64,000 nucleotides of DNA from Tenacibaculum dicentrarchi (lineage in GTDB: Bacteria > Bacteroidota > Bacteroidia > Flavobacteriales > Flavobacteriaceae): assembly GCF_900239345.1 (NCBI RefSeq), contig NZ_OESZ01000001.1, forward strand, positions 434,001 to 498,000, given 5' to 3'. This document shows, piece after piece, positions 27,115 to 35,680 of the stretch. The notes below the pieces were generated by a model that saw only the letters and a program-made list of their open reading frames with translations, was not told where the DNA came from and did not search any database. Within the stretch, counting starts at the first letter, position 1, and every line of letters begins with the position of its first letter. The translations under genes and the position numbers were made by a program.

Positions 27115-28662
27115 ATGGCAGGACAAAAATTAACTGCATTTTCCAAAATATTAATTGTAGCAGTAATTATTGGAGGTGTTTATTTCTTATTAAATAAATT
27201 AAGAGATCCGAAAATTAAAGATAAAATAAATCAAGTAACTGCTAATGATAGTTCAGAAACCAAAGAAGGATACCAAGATGTACTGAATATCGGAGTTGTT
27301 ACTTGGGGAGGTTACGCGGGTGGACAATATTTTAACGAAGGTTTTAAAGCAAATACAAATTCTCGATTTTATAAAGATTACGGTTTTAAAGTGAATTTTA
27401 AAGTAATTGATGATTTTGATGCTTCTCGTGATGCTTTTAAAAATGGCGATATCGATTTAATGTGGGCAACTATTGATGCCTTTCCTACGGAAGTTGCGGG
27501 ATTATCGCAATATCAACCGCAAGTTGTTTTTCAAGCAGATTGGAGTCGTGGAGGAGATGCAATTGTTGCACGTAGAGGAATTAATAAAGTAAGCGATTTA
27601 AGAGGTAAGAAAATTGCAGTAGCACCAATGACACCATCGCACTCGTTTTTAATTTGGTTATTAGAAGCAGGAGATATCAGTGTAAAAGATGTTAAAATTA
27701 TAGAAGTACCAAGTGCTATTGATGCTGCCGATGCTTTTAAAAGTGGAACTGTTGACGCTGCCGTTGTTTGGAGTCCTGATGATGCAGATTGTATTAAAAA
27801 AGTAGCAGGAGCTAAAGTTTTAGAAAGTACTAAAAATGCAACGCATATTATTGCTGATGTTTTTGTCGCTAAAAAAGATTTTATCGAAAATAATAAAGAA
27901 CAATTAAGAGAATTATACGAAGGTTGGATGATTGGAGCTTCTGAATTAAATAATTCGGATGCTAATAAAAAGAAAGCCGCTAAAATTTTATCCGAAGGTT
28001 TATCGCAACCAGAAGATTTTTGTTATGATGCGATTAATAATGTACGTTTAGCTACACATGGAGATAATCAAAATTTCTTCGGATTAAATAATAATTACAA
28101 CGGTGTAACAGGAGAGAATTTATACAATAAAATGAAAGTAAAGTATCAAAATTTAGGATACAATACTTCAGGTGCAAAAAGTTGGAGATTACTTTCTACA
28201 AAAGATTTAGTAACAAAAACAACTTCGTTAACAGGAGCAAATCATGTTTCAGAAAAAGAAAAACAATTTTCTAAAGCCAATGATAAATTAGCTAAAAAAG
28301 CATCTTTATCATCAAAAAAAGTAAGTATCAGTTTTAGAACGGGTCAGTTTATTTTAAGCGATAATGCAAAGCAATTAATAGACGTACAATTTACGCCAAT
28401 AGCAAAAGCTTTTGCAAATACACGCATCCGTATTGAAGGAAATACAGATAATGTTGGACAAAGAGGTTCTAACGTTTTACTTTCTAGACGAAGAGCTCAG
28501 TCGGTTGCTAATTATTTAATTGACCAGCATAATATGCCTAAAAACAGATTTATCATTTTAGGAAATGGACCTGATAAACCAGTTGCTGGTTGTGAGAGAA
28601 ATCAGAATAAAGATTGTCAGGCTAAAAATAGAAGAACCGATTTTGAATTAGTTGTAGACTAA
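27115..28662 (+). CDS. periplasmic substrate-binding protein fused to OmpA domain
   Basis: The 515-residue protein has an N-terminal membrane anchor (about residues 9-27), then a type-II periplasmic binding domain (about residues 55-300) of the NMT1/SsuA-like group, seen in WGGYAGGQYF, GDIDLMWATID and VSDLRGKKIAVA. The C-terminal 115 residues are an OmpA domain, with the NTDNVG and LSRRRAQSV motifs and the end NRRTDFEL. The OmpA domain binds peptidoglycan, so the sensor or carrier is tethered between inner membrane and cell wall. The substrate is unknown; sulfonate, nitrate, phosphate or a ligand used as a signal are all possible. Confidence 0.82.
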   Translation: MAGQKLTAFSKILIVAVIIGGVYFLLNKLRDPKIKDKINQVTANDSSETKEGYQDVLNIGVVTWGGYAGGQYFNEGFKANTNSRFYKDYGFKVNFKVIDDFDASRDAFKNGDIDLMWATIDAFPTEVAGLSQYQPQVVFQADWSRGGDAIVARRGINKVSDLRGKKIAVAPMTPSHSFLIWLLEAGDISVKDVKIIEVPSAIDAADAFKSGTVDAAVVWSPDDADCIKKVAGAKVLESTKNATHIIADVFVAKKDFIENNKEQLRELYEGWMIGASELNNSDANKKKAAKILSEGLSQPEDFCYDAINNVRLATHGDNQNFFGLNNNYNGVTGENLYNKMKVKYQNLGYNTSGAKSWRLLSTKDLVTKTTSLTGANHVSEKEKQFSKANDKLAKKASLSSKKVSISFRTGQFILSDNAKQLIDVQFTPIAKAFANTRIRIEGNTDNVGQRGSNVLLSRRRAQSVANYLIDQHNMPKNRFIILGNGPDKPVAGCERNQNKDCQAKNRRTDFELVVD

Positions 28663-29624
28663 TGAATTATAAAAAATTATTTGAGTTACGAGGAGAACTT
28701 ACATCAAAAGAAAAAATTACGCTAACTATTTTAGGGAGCGTAATTTTGATGTTATTTTGGTTTGTATTTGCTGAAGTTTTATCGAAAACAATCATTACCC
28801 AAAACGATAAAATTTCACTTAGTTCTTTATCCGAAGAAAATAGAAAATACTACGAAAGCGATTCGCTTTTAGTTGCTAATTACACACTTTTAGAAACAAA
28901 AAGTATTGAAAAACTAACACAATTCGGTTTAGTTAAAAATAAAGTATATCCTATTTTACCTTCGCCTATAAAAGTAATCAAAGCTTTTCCTGAATTAAAT
29001 AAAGATGATGATGTTATTGGGAATACTTTTTTATCGATTAAATTAAATCTTTTAGGATATTTATTAGCAATTATCATTGCAATTCCTATTGGTTTTCTTT
29101 TAGGATTAATTCCGCTTTTTAGAGGTTTGTTTAGCAAAATAATTGATTCATATCGTTTTATTCCGCTAACAGCAGTAACAGGAATTTTTATTATGTGGCT
29201 CGGTTTAGGAAGTCAAATGAAAGTCAGTTTTTTAGCTTTTGGTATTATCGTTTATTTAATTCCTGTGGTGGTTCAACGAATTGATGAGGTTCAAAAAGTA
29301 TATTTAAACACTGTTTTTACTTTAGGAGCAACACCATGGCAAACCATAAAATCGGTTTATATGCCGTATGTATTTTCAAAATTAATTGATGATATTCGAG
29401 TTTTAACCGCAATTTCTTGGACGTATATTACTATTGTAGAAATGCTAAATAAAGGTGGTGGAATTGGTGAGTTAATTTGGACTGCAAAAAGACAAAGTAG
29501 AATAGATAAAGCGTTTGCAATATTAATTATCATCGTTATTATTGGTGTAATACAAGACCGATTATTTGTAATTATAGACAAACTTTTGTTTCCTTACAAA
29601 CATATTAATACAAACAAACGTTAA
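28662..29624 (+). CDS. ABC transporter permease, NitT/TauT type
   Basis: The 320-residue protein has one N-terminal membrane helix (about residues 22-42), a periplasmic insert of some 80 residues that is unusual for the family, then five to six hydrophobic segments. The cytoplasmic coupling loop that meets the ATPase is TLGATPWQTIKSVYMPYV (about residues 217-234), the EAA loop. The start overlaps the binding-protein stop by 1 nt (TAATG). The ATPase gene starts 3 nt after this stop. The extra insert may contact the OmpA-fused partner. Confidence 0.85.
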   Translation: MNYKKLFELRGELTSKEKITLTILGSVILMLFWFVFAEVLSKTIITQNDKISLSSLSEENRKYYESDSLLVANYTLLETKSIEKLTQFGLVKNKVYPILPSPIKVIKAFPELNKDDDVIGNTFLSIKLNLLGYLLAIIIAIPIGFLLGLIPLFRGLFSKIIDSYRFIPLTAVTGIFIMWLGLGSQMKVSFLAFGIIVYLIPVVVQRIDEVQKVYLNTVFTLGATPWQTIKSVYMPYVFSKLIDDIRVLTAISWTYITIVEMLNKGGGIGELIWTAKRQSRIDKAFAILIIIVIIGVIQDRLFVIIDKLLFPYKHINTNKR

Positions 29625-29626
29625 CT

Positions 29627-30436
29627 ATGAGTTTACTATTTACAGATAACGCACAGGCATCTAATATTATCGAATTGCGCAATATTGAGCAGTCGTATAA
29701 TAACGGACAAACTAAAATTATTCAAAATTTAGATTTGCTAATTGAAGACAAACCAATGCAAGGGCAATTTGCCGTTATTTTAGGAATGTCGGGCTGTGGA
29801 AAATCTACTTTATTAAGATATATTGCAGGTTTACAACAACCAACATCAGGAAGTGTTTTGGTAAAAGGGCAACCTGTTAGCAAAGAAAATAGGGTGAGTA
29901 TGGTTTTTCAACAATACTCTTCTTTACCTTGGATGACCGTTTTAGATAATGTTGGTTTAGCATTAAAATTTGAAGGAATTTCTAAAAAAGAACGTGATGA
30001 ACGGGCAATGGAAATGATTCAATTAGTCGGTTTAGATGGGCATCAAAAAAAGTATGCACAATATCCAAATTTATCAGGAGGACAGTTACAAAGAATAGCG
30101 ATTGCACGTAGTTTAATGTCGAATCCAGAAATTTTATTGATGGATGAGCCTTTCGGAGCTTTAGATGTTAAAACAAGGCTACAAATGCAAGATTTATTAA
30201 TCAATATTTGGGAGAAATTTAGCCCAACTATTTTGTTTGTAACGCATGATATTCAGGAAGCCGTGTATTTAGCCGATGATATTTATATCATGAAACACGC
30301 ACCGTCAAATTTTGTAAAACATATTAATGTCGATTTGCCTTTTCAACGAAATAGAGACACTAAAAGATTGCCTCATTTTGATGAATTAGTGCATCAAGTA
30401 GAAGATGCAATGATGGCAATAGATTCAGAAAATTAA
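29627..30436 (+). CDS. ABC transporter ATP-binding protein, NitT/TauT type
   Basis: The 269-residue protein hydrolyses ATP for the neighbouring permease. It has Walker A GMSGCGKST (about residues 53-61), the Q loop VFQQYSSLPW, the signature LSGGQLQR (about 148-155), Walker B ILLMDEPFGALD (about 168-179) and the switch histidine in FVTHD. The Q-loop sequence with LPW is typical of the SsuB/TauB/NrtD group. It follows the permease by 3 nt. There is no regulatory C-terminal domain. Confidence 0.9.
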   Translation: MSLLFTDNAQASNIIELRNIEQSYNNGQTKIIQNLDLLIEDKPMQGQFAVILGMSGCGKSTLLRYIAGLQQPTSGSVLVKGQPVSKENRVSMVFQQYSSLPWMTVLDNVGLALKFEGISKKERDERAMEMIQLVGLDGHQKKYAQYPNLSGGQLQRIAIARSLMSNPEILLMDEPFGALDVKTRLQMQDLLINIWEKFSPTILFVTHDIQEAVYLADDIYIMKHAPSNFVKHINVDLPFQRNRDTKRLPHFDELVHQVEDAMMAIDSEN

Positions 30437-30449
30437 TAATAAATAGTTT

Positions 30450-32354
30450 ATGAATAGTACAAAATCGTATAAAATAATCGACCTGTTTTTTAAGAAATTA
30501 TCTTCAAAAGATACTCCTTATTTTTTTAAAGGAAAATTGGCAAATCCTTTAAAAATAATTGCTATTTCTGCGGATTTTTCAAAACTGAAAATTAAAGATG
30601 AAGATTTATTATTGCTTTATTCGTCAAAGAAAGATAGCAATAATTTCGATTTTGTAATTACTTCAAAATATATTCACACCAAAAGCAACAGGTATTTATT
30701 AGGAATTAGTTCTTTAAAAAATGAAGAATTTCTTTCTTTTGATGAAGAGCATTTATCATCAATAAGAAATTTGGTGAGTGATTTAGGTTTATCAGTAAAT
30801 GAAGAAAAGAAAAATTTAGCTTCTTTTACTGATAAATTTAAACGCTTTGTAAATCAAAAAGAAAGTAGTGCTACTAATTTTGATATTGATGCTTCTTTTT
30901 TAGAAATTTTAAAAAATGAAGGTGATAAAATTCAAAATTTAGCAGACGATTTAAATAATAATAAACGGTTTTCAACAGTAATTAATGATATTGTAACTAA
31001 AACCGATGATGCCGTAAAATTTACCGCCGAACACATTATTTTACAAGATATTATTAAAGTATTTAATAAAGTTTGTAATTTAACAAGTGAAGAAAATAAA
31101 ATAGCAACGTTAAGAATTAAGTTTTTATTGGCTTTTTTGTTTGAAAAATTACAAGGAAAGGATATTATAAGTAGTTTGAGTATCGCTCGAATAAATGAAT
31201 TTGTTGCTTCGGATAGTTTTGATAAAAATATTGAAATTATAAAAAAAGCCACTCTTTTTGATTTAGGAGATACCTATAAAAATGAGTTTTTATTACCGCT
31301 AATTTTAAAGCGATTAAAGAATCCACATTTTTCAAATTCAGCTGCTTTTTTATATCGAATAGCTTCTTTAATTGTAAAAGCAGATGGAACAGTATCTGAA
31401 GAAGAACAAGAAATTCTTAAAAAGATAAACGATAAATTACAGCATCCGAAGGAAAAATTACAAGGTGTAAAACAGGTTGAAATTGATGAAAATGAAACTT
31501 TAGAAGAAGTTTTAGAGGAATTGAATCAATTGGTAGGTTTGGATAATATTAAAGGCGCAATTGCTGAATTATCGAATTTTTTAAAGGTTCAAAAATTACG
31601 AGAAGCCGAAGGATTAAAAAGTGTAAATAATTCGTTGCATTCTGTTTTTATGGGACCTCCAGGAACTGGTAAAACTACAGTAGCACGTTTAATTTCTAAA
31701 ATATATAAACATTTAGGATACTTAGAAAAAGGACATTTAATAGAAACTGACCGTAGTGGAATGGTTGCGGGTTATGTTGGGCAAACAGCTTTAAAAGTAG
31801 AAGAAATTGTAACCGCTTCGTTAAATGGTGTTTTATTTATTGATGAAGCATATGCGTTGGCAAAAGATGCTAAAAAAGATTTTGGAAACGAAGCAATTGA
31901 AGTATTGCTGAAAAAAATGGAAGACCACAGAAAAGAATTGGTGGTTATTGTGGCTGGATATCCTGATGAAATGAAAGGTTTTATCAATTCAAATCCTGGG
32001 TTGCAATCTCGTTTTAATAGGTATTTTACTTTCGACCATTATAAACCAACAGAATTGGTCGCTATTTTTGAGCTTTTTTGTAAAAAGAACGATTTTGTTC
32101 TAGCTTCTGATGCTAAAGAAAAACTCTTATTTATCTTTGAAAAACTCTACGAAAAAAAGGATAAAAATTTTGGAAATGCTCGTGTAGCAAGAAATCTTTT
32201 TGAAAAAATAATTGAATATCAAGCAAACAGAATTATTGCAATTGCTCCCATAACAAAAGAATTATTAATCACTATTGTTGAACAAGATATACCGCCAATA
32301 AATAAAACAGTGGAAAAATATTTGATGTTTCAAGAAGCCAAAGAAACAGTATAA
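30450..32354 (+). CDS. AAA+ ATPase with TerB-like region, CbbX/SpoVK type
   Basis: This 634-residue protein has an N-terminal half of unknown fold, a TerB-like helical region (about residues 285-340, with the acidic DGTVSEEEQEIL turn) and a C-terminal AAA+ domain. Walker A is GPPGTGKTT (about 401-409). GYVGQ is the pore-loop motif, and Walker B is LFIDEAYAL (about 461-469). The sensor and arginine-finger part is NPGLQSRFNRYF. CbbX-like proteins remodel other proteins with their central pore; here no Rubisco gene is near. It lies 13 bp after the ATPase gene and likely acts in the cytoplasm on a partner from the same operon. Confidence 0.85.
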   Translation: MNSTKSYKIIDLFFKKLSSKDTPYFFKGKLANPLKIIAISADFSKLKIKDEDLLLLYSSKKDSNNFDFVITSKYIHTKSNRYLLGISSLKNEEFLSFDEEHLSSIRNLVSDLGLSVNEEKKNLASFTDKFKRFVNQKESSATNFDIDASFLEILKNEGDKIQNLADDLNNNKRFSTVINDIVTKTDDAVKFTAEHIILQDIIKVFNKVCNLTSEENKIATLRIKFLLAFLFEKLQGKDIISSLSIARINEFVASDSFDKNIEIIKKATLFDLGDTYKNEFLLPLILKRLKNPHFSNSAAFLYRIASLIVKADGTVSEEEQEILKKINDKLQHPKEKLQGVKQVEIDENETLEEVLEELNQLVGLDNIKGAIAELSNFLKVQKLREAEGLKSVNNSLHSVFMGPPGTGKTTVARLISKIYKHLGYLEKGHLIETDRSGMVAGYVGQTALKVEEIVTASLNGVLFIDEAYALAKDAKKDFGNEAIEVLLKKMEDHRKELVVIVAGYPDEMKGFINSNPGLQSRFNRYFTFDHYKPTELVAIFELFCKKNDFVLASDAKEKLLFIFEKLYEKKDKNFGNARVARNLFEKIIEYQANRIIAIAPITKELLITIVEQDIPPINKTVEKYLMFQEAKETV

Positions 32355-32355
32355 A

Positions 32356-33288
32356 ATGATTACTGAAAAAGAGATATCCGTAGCGTTAAAACGAACTATA
32401 AAAGCACCAATTCGTATTGGTTCGTTAACTGATTTAGCCATTAATAAAGCCGATTTTATAGCATCTTTTAAACCTTTTTTTGATGCTGATTTAATGGATG
32501 ATGTGTATTTGGTTAAAAACAATCAAATTGCATTTTTAAAGTCGATTTTTATAGAAGATTGCTCTTCTTTAGAAAAAATACATCAAGATTATTTTGAAGG
32601 AAAGTTATCAAAAAGTGTTTTAAATCCTTGGATTGATAAATTATCAGAAAATCAAAAGAAAGAATTTTTAATCCTTTCTAAAATTACAAGACAACGAAAT
32701 GTTTCTTCTTTTACAGTCGAGAAATCCGCAGAAAAATCCGCAGAAAAACAAACTGATAATTTACTTATAAAGCGTATTGAAGCAGAATCATTTAAACAAG
32801 ATGTATCCGATTTTAGGGTTTGGAAACGTGTGTTTAAACAAGCATCAAAAGCATCCGTAGAAAATGAATTATTTAAAAGCCTTTTAAAACAAGTATTTCT
32901 TTTGATAAGTGAAATTCATCCAACTACTCAAAAGATAAAAGTTACGAGTCATTTTATGCGCACAATTTCTGATGTTCAGATAAAAGGAGAAAACTCTCCA
33001 GAAGGTGTTCATGAAGATGGTGCAAAATATATTGTGTCTGCTTTGGTTATCAACAGAACGAATATTTTAGGTGGAGAAACTCAAATTTTTGAAGCTATTT
33101 CAGAAAAAAAAGAACTTATTTTTAATACAATTTTAGAAGAAGGAGAATTTGCTTTTCAAGCAGATACTGGCGAAGAAAAAGAATTCGGAACTGATTTATG
33201 GCATTATGTAACGCCTATTCAGCCAGTAAATTTAGCTGAAAAAGGCGTTAGAGATATTATTGGTTTTGATATTGAAATCGTATCTTAA
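32356..33288 (+). CDS. 2OG-Fe(II) dioxygenase family protein
   Basis: The 310-residue protein has an unassigned N-terminal half, with a short internal repeat EKSAEKSAEK, and a C-terminal 2OG-Fe dioxygenase domain (Pfam 2OG-Fe_Oxy_2 type). The iron ligands are His219 and Asp221 in GVHEDGAKY and His283 in DLWHYVTP. The 2-oxoglutarate arginine is probably R298 in GVRDIIGFD. Known relatives hydroxylate free amino acids such as isoleucine. It starts 1 nt after the AAA+ gene, so it is co-translated; a protein or peptide substrate selected by the AAA+ partner is a possibility, not shown. Confidence 0.8.
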   Translation: MITEKEISVALKRTIKAPIRIGSLTDLAINKADFIASFKPFFDADLMDDVYLVKNNQIAFLKSIFIEDCSSLEKIHQDYFEGKLSKSVLNPWIDKLSENQKKEFLILSKITRQRNVSSFTVEKSAEKSAEKQTDNLLIKRIEAESFKQDVSDFRVWKRVFKQASKASVENELFKSLLKQVFLLISEIHPTTQKIKVTSHFMRTISDVQIKGENSPEGVHEDGAKYIVSALVINRTNILGGETQIFEAISEKKELIFNTILEEGEFAFQADTGEEKEFGTDLWHYVTPIQPVNLAEKGVRDIIGFDIEIVS

Positions 33289-33309
33289 TAAATATTTTTT
33301 GCTAAAAAA

Positions 33310-34194
33310 TTAAGAAAGAATACAGCTAATTTTATCAAGAGAATCGCCATATTTAAAACTAAAATCAATATGTATTAAATCACCTGCTTTAACATCTAAA
33401 GTATTGGTAGTTTTTAAAACGGTAGGAGGCATTAAACTGTCTGTTCCTGTAAAATTAGCACCTTCTGTAACTTCTACATACGATTCTAAATACAAAGCAT
33501 TAATAGTTCCCGAAAATAAAGCAGGAACTGAAAAACTTAAATTTACACCTTCTTTTTTCTCTTTTAACAATTCGATTTCATTAGCTAAAAATTGTTGCGA
33601 TAAAAACATCGGCTGATGTCTTGTAAACATTACAGGATAATGGTGTACATTTTCATCTATTTCAGCCTCGCATAACCTTGCAAAGTTTACAATTCTATTT
33701 GGGAATAATTTACCATCAGGTTTTAAAAACTGACGCATATGCTGAAAAATTTGCACCTGAAATTCATTAGCACAATAAATACTCATTAATTCACCAATAA
33801 CATGGTCAACTTTTTCGGGTAAATTGACGGTAAGTGCATCTGCATAAATAACTTCTACTTTATCTTTCCAATCATATTTTTCAATTTCTTTGTTGATAAA
33901 AGGGATTAAATCAGGATTGTTTTCAATTAAATACGCCTTTTTAACATACGGCATATACAATTTTGTTAGCGGTAAAGTACCAACGCCAATTTCACAAACA
34001 ACGGCATCTTTAAAGTTATTATGTAGTTCAAAAGCTTTTTTAAATGCGTTGACTCTTTGTGTATCAGTTTCCATTATTTTATAATAAATTTCAGGAAAAC
34101 CAAAATGAGATTCATCAAAAGTTTGTGCTTTTAACAAGGCATATTTTAACGTATCGTAATTATCTATAATTTGATTGTGTAATTTATCATTCAT
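33310..34194 (-). CDS. class I SAM methyltransferase, PRMT-like
   Basis: This 294-residue protein has motif I VCEIGVGTLPL (about residues 66-76), and an acidic residue at the end of the next strand (LIENNPDL). VIGELMSIYCANEF and LKPDGKLFPNRI correspond to the double-E-like loop and post-II motif of protein arginine methyltransferases. The C-terminal half is a beta-rich barrel. Bacterial PRMT-like proteins are rare and mostly uncharacterised, and the second Glu of the hairpin is not clear here. It converges with the dioxygenase gene (21-bp gap) and starts the lipoprotein/TPR run only by position. Confidence 0.72.
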   Translation of the reverse strand: MNDKLHNQIIDNYDTLKYALLKAQTFDESHFGFPEIYYKIMETDTQRVNAFKKAFELHNNFKDAVVCEIGVGTLPLTKLYMPYVKKAYLIENNPDLIPFINKEIEKYDWKDKVEVIYADALTVNLPEKVDHVIGELMSIYCANEFQVQIFQHMRQFLKPDGKLFPNRIVNFARLCEAEIDENVHHYPVMFTRHQPMFLSQQFLANEIELLKEKKEGVNLSFSVPALFSGTINALYLESYVEVTEGANFTGTDSLMPPTVLKTTNTLDVKAGDLIHIDFSFKYGDSLDKISCILS

Positions 34195-34209
34195 TAATTT
34201 TGTAGCTTT

Positions 34210-35055
34210 TTAATTTTTTAAAGCATTTTCTAAAGTGGCTTCTAACTCTTGATAATCGCCTAAATATAATTGCCTTAATGCTTCTATATATGGTCTTTTA
34301 TTGTAATAACCGTCGTTAAAATCTTTAAGAGCAGTAGTAAGCATCACTTTTGCTTCTTTTGTTTTTCCTTGTTTAGATAGAATTAATGCTTTGTAATATT
34401 TAGCATCAGCACTAAATCCGTAAGAGTTTTTTATCATCTTATTAAAAGAAGCTTCAGCTTTAGCGTAATTTTTTAATTCAAGATAGGCAATTCCTTGGTA
34501 TAAAAAAGCAGTAACATCAACAGAATCTTCACTAAAATCTTCAATTTCTTTCTTTATATATTTATCAAAATAAAAGATAGCTTTCTTATAATTATTTAAA
34601 CCTAAATAAGCAATTCCTCGCCAACAATCTACACTAAGCCCTTGAGGAGCATCGATAAAATTAGGTGTTAAAACATCACTCATATCAAAATCTGCAATTG
34701 CTTTTTTATAATCACGGTAAAACCACAAATACAAATAACCACGCCATGGAATTCTTTTAATAGAATCTAATTTTACAGCTTTGTTATATTGTTTTTTCCA
34801 TTTGTGAGGCATTCCTCTTTTTAAATGTGCAATAGATAATTCGTAAATAGCTTGTTCATAGGTTGGATCTATTTTTAAAGCTTCAACAATACCATTTTGA
34901 AAAGCGGTAGAACCTTGCCTAAATTGAACGGCTTTTTCATATCTTTTTTCGGCAAGCATTCTTTTTTCAGATGTATTTAAAACGGTTTCTTTTTTACAAG
35001 ATACAACCATCAAAAAAATACTAATACTAAGGGATAATTTGAGTAATTTTTCCAT
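34210..35055 (-). CDS. TPR-repeat lipoprotein
   Basis: The 281-residue protein has a lipoprotein signal ending in VVSC (Cys at residue 20). The rest consists of helical repeats resembling TPRs: YEQAIYELSIAHLKRG, FDMSDVLTPNFIDAP and YFDKYIKKEI show the spacing. It probably lies on the periplasmic face of a membrane as an assembly or interaction protein. Its start overlaps the upstream gene's end by 29 nt, so translation is coupled. Methyltransferase 33310-34194 follows by 15 bp. Confidence 0.78.
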   Translation of the reverse strand: MEKLLKLSLSISIFLMVVSCKKETVLNTSEKRMLAEKRYEKAVQFRQGSTAFQNGIVEALKIDPTYEQAIYELSIAHLKRGMPHKWKKQYNKAVKLDSIKRIPWRGYLYLWFYRDYKKAIADFDMSDVLTPNFIDAPQGLSVDCWRGIAYLGLNNYKKAIFYFDKYIKKEIEDFSEDSVDVTAFLYQGIAYLELKNYAKAEASFNKMIKNSYGFSADAKYYKALILSKQGKTKEAKVMLTTALKDFNDGYYNKRPYIEALRQLYLGDYQELEATLENALKN

Positions 35056-35581
35056 TTTCTATTCTATAAGATACGTACATATAATAATTTTGAGGTTCGT
35101 TATTGTAAGGAATAACATTCCAACGAGCTGGTTTTGAGGTAAACTTAAAAAGCTGCTCAACCATATTTTTATTTAAAGGTTTTTCTTTTAAGTCTAAATC
35201 CATTTCAATAATTTCAAACCAACCTGCATTTCCTTCACAATTTACTAAAAATCGAAAATTTAAATACCCAGAATCTGTATAATTATTAGTGTTAAAATTG
35301 GCATTTAAAGTATCTCTAAACTGTTTTTTAGAGCCTTTATAGGCTTTTAAACTAGCTCCGCTATAAGTGTTGTAAATATCACCATCATTACATAATTGAT
35401 ATTTATTATTAAGTAAGGCTTTGTTTTGATCGATATAACCAATGTAGTTTTTATAGGGTTTGTTTTCGGTATTGTAGGCCTCTTTAAAATAGTAATATCC
35501 GTAGAGGAGTACTCCAGCAATCATCACAAATAGCGTTGTAATACTAATAAGTGCAATTTTTATAATTTTCTTTTTTTTCAT
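35027..35581 (-). CDS. single-span protein with TonB-C-like domain
   Basis: The 184-residue protein has one N-terminal membrane helix (about residues 8-28), followed by a linker. The C-terminal part (about 95-184) has the strand-helix-strand pattern of TonB C-terminal domains: GYLNFRFLVNCEGNAGWFEI, then VEQLFKFTSKPARWNVIPYN, then a final strand YYMYVSYRIENGKI. Such domains are common in Bacteroidota proteins of unknown role. It precedes and overlaps the TPR lipoprotein gene. The start is on the minus strand with no clear -7 box. Confidence 0.65.
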   Translation of the reverse strand: MKKKKIIKIALISITTLFVMIAGVLLYGYYYFKEAYNTENKPYKNYIGYIDQNKALLNNKYQLCNDGDIYNTYSGASLKAYKGSKKQFRDTLNANFNTNNYTDSGYLNFRFLVNCEGNAGWFEIIEMDLDLKEKPLNKNMVEQLFKFTSKPARWNVIPYNNEPQNYYMYVSYRIENGKITQIIP

Positions 35582-35680
35582 AGGATAAAAGTACTAAAAA
35601 ATCTCTTAGTAAAATTATCATAAAATACGCTTAATTTTAGTAAAAAGCTGTAATTTTAACCTTAAAACAAAACAAGAATA

